Origin: Pelomyxa schiedti
Taxonomy: Eukaryota; Evosea; Pelobiontida; Pelomyxidae
DNA: 64,000 nt
Direction of reading: 5' to 3'
NCBI GenBank assembly: GCA_020536535.1
Contig: JAHLWZ010000825.1
Location: 1 to 64,000 of the forward strand
In this document: in pieces, positions 57,401 to 64,000 of the stretch
Layout: each line of letters begins with the position of its first letter
Numbering within the stretch: the first letter of the stretch is position 1
Position numbers and translations under genes: made by a program
Notes under the pieces: generated by a model
What the model saw: only the letters and a program-made list of their open reading frames with translations
Told to the model about the DNA's origin: nothing
Databases searched by the model: none

Positions 57401-59434
57401 GCCGTCGAGTACAGGTACACATCGAAGTAGTGATCGTTTGGCACATTGAGATTAAAACCTTTTCCTTTTTTTTAACAAAAAGGGGGTGGGGTAGCATATT
57501 CCGTGTTTACCTGATTGCTTGCATAAAAAATATTTGGTATTTTCACATGCAGTAACATTCCAAGGAACTGCATTTGCTGTAGCATACACACAATCATTGG
57601 CACCGTTATTGCCAGAAGTTCCTGGGAAACCCGGGGGACTATACGTAGAACGTGATCCATCCTGCCACACAAAAGTATTTTCCACGCTTTAAAAGCATTG
57701 GTAATGAAAGCAAAAAAAGTTTTAGGTCGAAAGATATACACGATATCATCGAGTCCAATCCAAATATTACTGCTGGTACCCCATTTTGACAGAACATATG
57801 AGGCTTCCTCACTCGACTCAAAGGAAGCCAGAGAAATGTCTGGCGAAATCGCACGACACGCAGAAGAGGCTGCGGAATAAGTTCTAGAAGGAGTGGATAG
57901 GGATGTAGAAAGCTTATAGCAAGATACAGGATATGAGGAGTTCGGCCAGCATGTCGTGAATCCAGCTGGGGATTGATTGCCTTTTGAATGTAAACAAAGA
58001 GGCTAAATTGGAGCTGAGTTACTTGAAAATAAACCCCATTGCAATAGTGGTGGGTTTGAGGGTCGGTAAGCATTGCTGGGAGGGGATATGTGAAGTGGAG
58101 TATTTGGGTATTGTGGAGAGGTTACAACAAAAGTGAATTGGACAGACGTATTAGAAGCCTGGACATCACGTTTTGCAACTGCAGTGACATTCTTTTATCA
58201 AAAAAGTTAGATAACAGAATTGTTGAGAGTGCTCACCCATGTACAGGTGCCATCAAAGGTAAGACTGATGGTATAGGAGGTTGTATTCACATCTTTTTGT
58301 ACTTTGGAAGTAGATGTACTCGACCCAATGCATGTGTAAGCCACGGTGTATGTGACTGTGGTGTCAGGACATGAACTGCCACTGGAGACTACACCCCAGG
58401 ATAGTTGTGTGGCTCGAGTCTACCAAATAATTATTGGAAAAAAGGTGGTACTAGAAGTAGGACAGCTCACAAAAACAATGGCGTTATTGGAAGGGTACAC
58501 CAATTGAGGGGCATTTGGAGGTGCAAGTAGGCAAAAAGTTTGTGCTGCCTCATATGGTGAAATGGCCTTTGCTGAACAGCGGTAGAAGGCATAGATTGTG
58601 TCCCACTTGTGGCCGCCCCAACAACCTGGAGCGTGGTAAGAACACGACTGAACGTTGTGACACTGCCCCCACATGTCCCCAGTCAGAGGACCGCAATATT
58701 CTTTGTAACGTATGTAAGGAGGACAAAAAAAAAATTCAGCTGGGGAAATACTCCAGTCTGTGTGCACTGCACAGTCGGTACAACTATACCACTGTCCCCA
58801 AGCGTTCTCGAGGTCAATCATAGTGGTCCCAGCAGGACAAGCAACAGTAATGGTAGGGTTCCAGGCGTTAAGTGAACCCCAGCGCATGCAGGTCATCCTT
58901 TTGTTTGTTGGGTTGGAGAAACACGAGACAAAGGCAGTACCTCCTCATTGGCATAGGCGAAGATCTCCAGTAGTAGAAGCCTGGCCCCAAACTTTTTGCT
59001 GTACATTCGTCAGTGAAATCTTATAAGAAAGTCTAAAAAGGAATCGCACTAAGGTTGTGAGCCCCAATGGATATCGACACTGTAATACCAGACGCAACTA
59101 TAGACGCAGCCGTAAAGGAACTAGTATTGCTCACTTCAATGAAGAACTGAGCCAATTTGGTCAAGTCAGTGGTGTCGTACTGGCACGCTGTAGTGAATCC
59201 CTGGTAGTTCACAGAGAATGTCACATTGGCCTTCGCCGTCCTGCTGGCCAGCACATTCGGTTTCAATATCGTGGTTTGAGTGTATCCACCACAAGAAGTG
59301 CAGTTAACGTCGCATTGTGTGGCACCTCCAGAGCAACCCCCAACTAGGAAGAAAAGAACCGCCAACGCCGCAACCGCTACCAACCGACGCAACGTTCGGA
59401 TTTCCGTATGTACGGGATTCACGTTCAACGTCAT
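51434..59434 (-). CDS. Giant lectin-type receptor with cytoplasmic RasGAP
   Basis: The ATG at 59434 starts a signal peptide (RRLVAVAALAVLFFLVGG). A Cys-rich region (58420-58896) and a C-type lectin domain (about 57500-57930: SCYKLST, WIGLDD, WNVTACENTKYFLC) follow. Then come about ten modules of roughly 100 residues starting C-x3-P with a central Leu-x-Trp and a mid Cys, a tract of Asn-x-Thr hexapeptides (about 55650-56290), and an EGF-like domain (CSAIKCDKGSC, YCLCFLHWHGPTCEE). The TM segment LLGILACVFPLIALFGLVL is followed by QRKRR. The cytoplasmic part is a RasGAP domain: ENVCKALVYFYERHSKAADM, DPTTLFRSNSHATKAFKVAL (arginine finger near 52379), VPLSLKRICGHIRSEIQPKI and AFVFLRFYNTAIL (FLR near 51848). 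The EGF-TM join has phase 1 across a 44-nt intron, so this is one gene. It probably inactivates Ras in response to a surface ligand. Confidence 0.75.
55650..56290 (-). repeat. Tandem Asn-x-Thr hexapeptide repeats
   Basis: Within the receptor gene about 200 residues consist of six-residue units of the form V-x-V-N-Q-T with Ile, Lys, Val or Thr variants. They are interrupted once by a Cys-containing segment (NCSSGSSVTVFC). Nearly every unit holds an N-glycosylation sequon. The alternating Val pattern suggests stacked beta strands, possibly a beta-helix or stiff stalk with a glycan every six residues. At DNA level the units vary in wobble positions, so the array is not recent. Confidence 0.85.
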
Positions 59435-59653
59435 GGTGAGCTTGGCCGGTCGTGTGTTTGGCTTCGATGGCGCGTTTTGGCTTTTGTTTTGTCGGGGTCT
59501 TTCGTGGATGTTTTGTTGGTTTTCCGATTATCTGAATCTTCTTCCCCAGATCTATCAACTTTAACCCAAATCAACGAACAAGTCGGTTATCAAAGACCTG
59601 CTTTTCGAGATTGTCACAGTGCTTCACAAAAAAGGTATTCAAGTAGAAGTTGT

Positions 59654-59980
59654 ACCGGGAGCAGTGCTGTAAAAAACCCGACCATCGGGGATTTTCCCCG
59701 ATGGGAGGTTTTTGGGAGGGGAGGGGAGAATTCGGGGAGAATGATTCCCTCAGTCTTTTTGATCATCAATCCCCAGTCTGCCCGTTTCTCAGCACTGACT
59801 TCTTATCAAAAGAATCAAGAACAATTTCGGGAACGATCAAACGGCTGAGTCAGACAGAGCCTGGTAGTAGATCTCCCAAATCACTCCCAAAATTCTCCCA
59901 AACCCTCCCATCGGGGAACTCTCCCAAAACACTCCCCGGGGGCATTTCCCAAATGGGAGAAAACAGCACTGGACCGGGAG
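59654..59980. mobile_element. Non-autonomous hAT-like MITE
   Basis: An 8-bp direct repeat ACCGGGAG occurs at 59654-59661 and 59973-59980. Between them, 311 bp begin CAGTGCTGT and end ACAGCACTG plus one G, a terminal inverted repeat whose imperfect arms extend inward with GGGA/TCCC-rich blocks. A perfect inner hairpin (CATCGGGG and CCCCGATG) lies at 59693-59713. Eight-bp target duplications and CAG-type ends are hallmarks of the hAT superfamily. There is no transposase, so it is a MITE. It sits about 120 bp upstream of the tRNA dimethylallyltransferase ATG. Removing the element and one target copy joins the flanking DNA into a single longer open frame. Confidence 0.75.
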
Positions 59981-60096
59981 TGCGTGAGGATCACTCTCAT
60001 CATCAGAAACTCCCAGTGGAGAGCAGCGTGCGACATTTGAATCACCGAAAGCATTGGTTCTCTTCCTTCTCACAGAAAATTCACATTCGTGGAACA

Positions 60097-61791
60097 ATGC
60101 ACCGCGGCACCGTGGAGCGCCACCGCGTGGTTGTTATTGTGGGAGCGACTGGCACAGGCAAGTCCAAGCTCGCTGTGCATATCGCACGGCGTGTGGGTGG
60201 CGAAATTATCAACGCCGACGCCATGCAGACCCACCGCGGCCTCGATGTGATCACCAACAAGCCCCTATCCTCCGAGATGCACGGAGTTCCCCACCACTTG
60301 TTCTCGGTCGTCGACGACTTTGCCGAGCCCCCCCCTGGTGACACCTCGACGAAGCCTCCCAGTGCGGCGACGACTGGCCCAGCAAAGACCGACATTATGG
60401 GAGGAGGTAGCCACGCCGACGTCCGGTGGTGGGTTGGGGAGGCACGACGGCTCGTGGCCGAGATCGAAGGAAGGGGACACGTTCCCATAATTGTTGGCGG
60501 ATCGCACTACTACGTGTACTCTCTGTTGTGGGGTGAACTCATCGCCGACCCGGACGGAAACGGCAATCCTGAGACTGGAACTGCAACCCCAAACAGGATC
60601 GAGAGCGAGATATCGACAGAGAGCGAGGCTGAACGCCGGTTGAAAATCGAGAACGCGGAAATGATACGCGCGGCGCTGCAGAATTTGGAAGCGGAAAAGA
60701 ATTCCGCGAAGGACGGTGCAGGCGGAGCGTCACCGTTGGTAAAGCAGCAGTTGTTCGATGTGCTGTCGCGTGTGGATCCAGCAATGGCGCAGAAGTGGCA
60801 CATAAACGAGACGAGGAAGATTGTGCGGTGCTTGAACTTTTATCTTCAGAACGGGAGGCCGTACAGCCAGGCGGCTGCAGAGAAGAGAGTCTGTGAAAGT
60901 AAACCTGAGTATGAACCGTGTTTACTGTGGGTCGACTGCGACCTGAAGGAGCTAAGCGCTAAGCTCTACCAGCGCGTCGATGAAATGATTGGAATGGGGG
61001 CCGTAGAGGAAGTCGCCGAGCTGCGGAAAAAAGTGATGAGTATATTTCCCGAGAGTGATGTGGTCAAAGGCCCGGAAGGACAACTACCACCAAGACTCTT
61101 TGAATTAGGGTTAATGCAATCTATAGGCGCTCAAGAACTCTGGGAAAGCTGCCTCAACCCTAGGCTCCCAAGTGGTGACTACTCACCGCTCCTGGAGCAA
61201 GGAATTTCCGAAATGAAAAAAAATACTGTAAGATATGTACACACGCAATTGCGATGGATTCGTAACAGGTTGATGCACAAGTCTGTTCTCTACCGGATTG
61301 ATGCAACTTGTTGTCTTCCAAGTGAAACACCCAAGCAACTTCATGCTTGGGAAGACTGCGTTGGAAACCCCGCCGTCGAAATAGTGGAAGAGTTTCTCAG
61401 AAGTGGCCCACATGCTGCGCTCCCGTCCACTCCAAACCCTGAAGAATCACTCACGACCACACCAACATCAACACTACAAACCCTCACTTCAGAACACTCC
61501 ACCAACAGTTGTTCCTCTTCAAATATCTCAGTCACCACAACTCCAAGCACCACAGAGACTCAGCAACCACAGCTGCGAGAAGGACAACACCCCATTCAAC
61601 ACTCCGTTTCAATCACACAGCTCACAGTTCCCACACAGACTGAGTGGAAAAAACACTTGTGTGAGGTCTGTGGTGTGACAGTCAATGGGCCACACGAATG
61701 GCAAGCACACATAGCGTCCAAGAAGCACAAGGCAACAAAAAGAAGGACTAACAAATTGGCGCTCCAAACCAAAAACAAAACCAAAGACTGA
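60097..61791 (+). CDS. TRIT1/MOD5: tRNA dimethylallyltransferase with C2H2 zinc finger
   Basis: I take the ATG at 60097 because the family's P-loop lies just inside: VVVIVGATGTGKSKLAVHIA. Next come GEIINADAMQTHRGLDVITN, VPHHLF, VPIIVGGSHYYVYSLLWGEL, MAQKWHINETRKIVRCLNFY, YEPCLLWVDCDLKEL, LMQSIGAQELWE and KKNTVRYVHTQLRWIRNRL. Near the C-terminus a matrin-type C2H2 finger (CEVCGVTVNGPHEWQAHIAS) and a basic tail follow, as in eukaryotic homologues. It adds the isopentenyl group to A37 of tRNAs reading UNN codons. It appears to have no introns in the core. A Gly/Ala-rich insert lies between the P-loop half and the GGSHYY motif. An in-frame extension upstream of the ATG exists, but it runs through the MITE. 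Confidence 0.9.
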   Translation: MHRGTVERHRVVVIVGATGTGKSKLAVHIARRVGGEIINADAMQTHRGLDVITNKPLSSEMHGVPHHLFSVVDDFAEPPPGDTSTKPPSAATTGPAKTDIMGGGSHADVRWWVGEARRLVAEIEGRGHVPIIVGGSHYYVYSLLWGELIADPDGNGNPETGTATPNRIESEISTESEAERRLKIENAEMIRAALQNLEAEKNSAKDGAGGASPLVKQQLFDVLSRVDPAMAQKWHINETRKIVRCLNFYLQNGRPYSQAAAEKRVCESKPEYEPCLLWVDCDLKELSAKLYQRVDEMIGMGAVEEVAELRKKVMSIFPESDVVKGPEGQLPPRLFELGLMQSIGAQELWESCLNPRLPSGDYSPLLEQGISEMKKNTVRYVHTQLRWIRNRLMHKSVLYRIDATCCLPSETPKQLHAWEDCVGNPAVEIVEEFLRSGPHAALPSTPNPEESLTTTPTSTLQTLTSEHSTNSCSSSNISVTTTPSTTETQQPQLREGQHPIQHSVSITQLTVPTQTEWKKHLCEVCGVTVNGPHEWQAHIASKKHKATKRRTNKLALQTKNKTKD

Positions 61792-61949
61792 CAGGCGATT
61801 GGAAACCTCAACTTTTTTCGTTGTTTGCTTTCCTCTCTGAGAGCCGGAACTCTCAAGTTCAAGTGCGAAAAAATTCCCTTGCCAAGACTGGACACTTCAC
61901 AAAGGAGGAAGGGACAATACACTACACGACGGAAACGACGACAATTGAC

Positions 61950-63457
61950 ATGAAGCCCCAGGAGGCCAAGCCGCTCCCTGTCAGCACCACAACAGCGACT
62001 TCGACGCAGAATCAGAGCACTGGGGTGTGTCTGCCATTTCCTCGATCGGTCAATGTCGGAGCAGTGGAAGGAATTCCTTCCACAGTCTCGTCTCCTGCAT
62101 TGAGCCAGCTCTTCTTGTTCGTGAACTGATTATCTGTTTCTAGGGGGGTAACGACGAGTTAGCGGCACTGCTTCAGGGCGGCGCTTTGGTTGGCGGCGCG
62201 ACCGCTTTTCCTGGGATGAATGGGTTGCTCGGTACTTGCATACATGGCGTACATTACCCGTGGTGCGCGTTTATTGTGGGCGTAAATAAACTCGTGTTCA
62301 GGTGGGTTCCCCAGAGTAAATCCTTTATGTTGTTAGTGTGAGCAACAAGTAAACGTAACCGGCAGAGGGCTCCCTATTACCGTGCAACAGCTGAGAACGA
62401 GGAAACTCTTACCTCTTCACAATACTATGGTGAAACCAAACATGGCCATTATTGGGAACCACGCTTTGGCGAATGTACTTTGCGTTTTGGAGATACACGG
62501 ATTCCTCAAGGGCGTGGATGGAACAAGGTGGACCCCAACAACGGAGTGGAATTCGCTCCAACAAAGAGCCAAATCGGAGTTCGATGAGTGGTCTATTGCC
62601 CAACGCACCAGGCGGAATTCTGGAAATACACCAATATCTCCTACAGAAGAAGGACCTAGCAGTGCACCGGCGTCTTCCACACCAGCCCCAGTAGCACCTA
62701 CAACCCAAGCAAATTCAAGTACTCCAGCTAATCCAACTCCTCCGGTCAATTCCACTCCTCCCACTGGCACGGGTGTTCCTGAAGTTGTTGGAAAGTTTGA
62801 TGATCACGGAGTAACATATGTATCCTTGAAGTACTCATTTCACAGACACTGATCAATTCACAGTGGAGGATCAAATATGAAAATAACGTGCACTCTGTAT
62901 CCCTTCCTATTGCGGCTCGTATTCATCTGCTTGAGGTCATAACAAACTATGAAAGTACTTTAGCGGCAGTAGCAGCAGCCACAGCAACTGTAAGAAGAAA
63001 AGCCTGCAGCAGACGCCCAAGAATAATCCAAACTGAACCTCAGCAAGCAGTCTCTCCGGTAGCACACCGGCACATCAGCCAAAAAGAGCAACAGTTTGAA
63101 TTTGACATCAACTCAGTGAAAGCAGAGAAAGCCGGGTCTCTTGACCCAAATGCTCAATCAAGTGACAATACAGACACTGAAGATGAAGGCACAGTACCGC
63201 TTAATCCAAAATCAGCTTCAGTACCGCCTGCACCCCCAAAATCGCCAGTTCCACAATTACCACGGCCTCTGGTAGCTGACAATGGAGAGCAAGGTTATGA
63301 TGATGGAGATGAGTCAGATCCAGATGACGGAGGCTATGCAGATACATTTGCTAACAGTGAAGACGACTATTGTCCACCCACACCAAAGAAAAGAAGAGGG
63401 AAAGGCACTGGTCTGCCACGTGGTGGATCTCGTGTCGTCCCCAAGGGAGGATTGTAG
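61950..63457 (+). CDS. Probable nuclear protein, unknown function
   Basis: The ATG at 61950 begins KPQEAKPLPVSTTTATSTQ. Later exons read GGNDELAALLQGGALVGGAT, VNVTGRGLPITVQQLRTRKL, MVKPNMAIIGNHALANVLCV and LEIHGFLKGVDGTRWTPTTE. A Pro/Thr/Ser linker is followed by HSVSLPIAARIHLLEVITNY. The C-terminal 150 residues are acidic and disordered, ending near PPTPKKRRGKGTG, a likely nuclear localisation signal. Three or four short introns are present. The N-terminal folded part may be a small helical DNA- or protein-binding domain, but I cannot name it. Confidence 0.5.
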
Positions 63458-63624
63458 AAATGTTTATAAAATAAATAAGTAAAGATTTTCAACTTATCGT
63501 GACGTTGGCTCTTTCTTCTTAAGGTGCCGTCCTGAATGGTATGTCAAAGATCTTTTTTCAATTTCCTTTCTTCTCGTTCCCAACTTGTTTCCGTTTACAT
63601 TGCCGATTAAAAAATAAACGGAAG

Positions 63625-64000
63625 ATGTGCGAGAGATTCGCGCAGTCCTCGTCTGTCATTGATGCATTGCGTACAATTGTGAACAACTATAGTGGCGACG
63701 TAAGCATACTGTTGGAACTACTGCAGAATGCTGACGACGCCGGCGCCACTGTCGTTAGGTTAGTGTTGTTTTTTGTTGGTGTGGCCTTTTGAGCACACGA
63801 CACGTTACGATGGCTTTTTCTAGGTTCATGTTGGACCCGCGCACTTACGAGTGCAATTTACCGGAGCCACGCCCTGACGAATTTTTTCCTTGTGTGGGTC
63901 GAATGCGGCCGTGGTGTGGGCCTGCTCTGTATGCTTACAACAATGCCCTCTTCACTGCGCAGGATTATGCCAACATATCTAGTTATCTCTGCCCCCCCCA
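63625..64000 (+). CDS. Sacsin-like HSP90-type ATPase, 5' end only
   Basis: The ATG at 63625 begins CERFAQSSSVIDALRTIVNN. The family block SILLELLQNADDAGATVVR follows. After an intron (about 63761-63823) come FMLDPRTYE, GPALYAYNNALFTAQDYANI and SSYLC at the window edge. The ELLQNADDAGA and GPALYAYN blocks are the N-box and following segment of the GHKL ATPase domain of sacsin repeats. These are giant chaperone-like proteins linked to Hsp70 and intermediate filaments in animals. The gene runs out of the window, so its domain count is unknown. Confidence 0.85.

Noticed and set aside
59408-59848. A plus-strand ORF overlapping the receptor start and the MITE
   Set aside because: It runs through the antisense of the signal peptide and into the mobile element, with no recognisable protein pattern.

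Overview
The window is nuclear DNA of a unicellular eukaryote. Every well-supported gene is split by short GT-AG introns, mostly 30-70 nt with a few apparently near 20 nt, many with a CTAAC-like branch site. Genes are packed tightly (about 33 in 64 kb) on both strands, with 50-300 bp between them. The set includes NUP98, eIF1, AP-5 beta, a divergent actin, a NEK kinase, a Ras GTPase, a CH/DH/PH RhoGEF, a sacsin-type ATPase and a TMC channel, so it is not bacterial or organellar. A flavodoxin fused to a 2x[4Fe-4S] ferredoxin suggests an anaerobic lifestyle. Together with the signalling and cytoskeletal genes, I infer a free-living anaerobic amoebozoan, possibly an archamoeba such as Pelomyxa or Mastigamoeba; the species is not proven by the sequence.

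Layout. 1-3.1 kb: a disrupted ankyrin-like gene and a stray copy of a secretory first exon. 3.1-10.7 kb: minus-strand surface and membrane genes (Ser-rich GPI-type protein, TOM1-like 7TM protein, VWA protein, multi-pass protein). 11-17.2 kb: NEK kinase and a RING/TRAF protein. 17.3-26.5 kb: 2H phosphoesterase, PGAP5-like phosphatase, double-CH RhoGEF, a disordered protein and a second VWA protein. 26.6-36.7 kb: an F-box/Arf-like GTPase fusion, eIF1, AP-5 beta, TMC channel, and a His-rich membrane protein. 36.8-48.6 kb: flavodoxin-ferredoxin, NUP98, MYND protein, TPR protein, small membrane protein, actin-like protein, and a SAM methyltransferase. 49-51.3 kb: Ras GTPase and a Cys-rich membrane protein. 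51.4-59.4 kb: one very large receptor gene. 59.6-64 kb: a hAT-like MITE, tRNA dimethylallyltransferase, a nuclear protein and the 5' end of a sacsin-like gene.

The most striking content is the 8-kb receptor gene. Exon-by-exon translation on the minus strand gives a signal peptide, C-type lectin domain, about ten beta-sandwich-like modules, an uninterrupted tract of Asn-x-Thr hexapeptides, an EGF-like domain and one membrane span. These are followed directly by a cytoplasmic RasGAP domain with both the arginine-finger loop and the FLR motif. A Ras gene lies 1.3 kb beyond its 3' end. This reads as a surface lectin receptor that could switch Ras off directly, an architecture I do not know from described families. 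Other unusual items are the F-box/Arf-like fusion lacking the switch II glutamine, a 9-nt microexon encoding the Ras effector-loop core, and a duplicated secretory exon.
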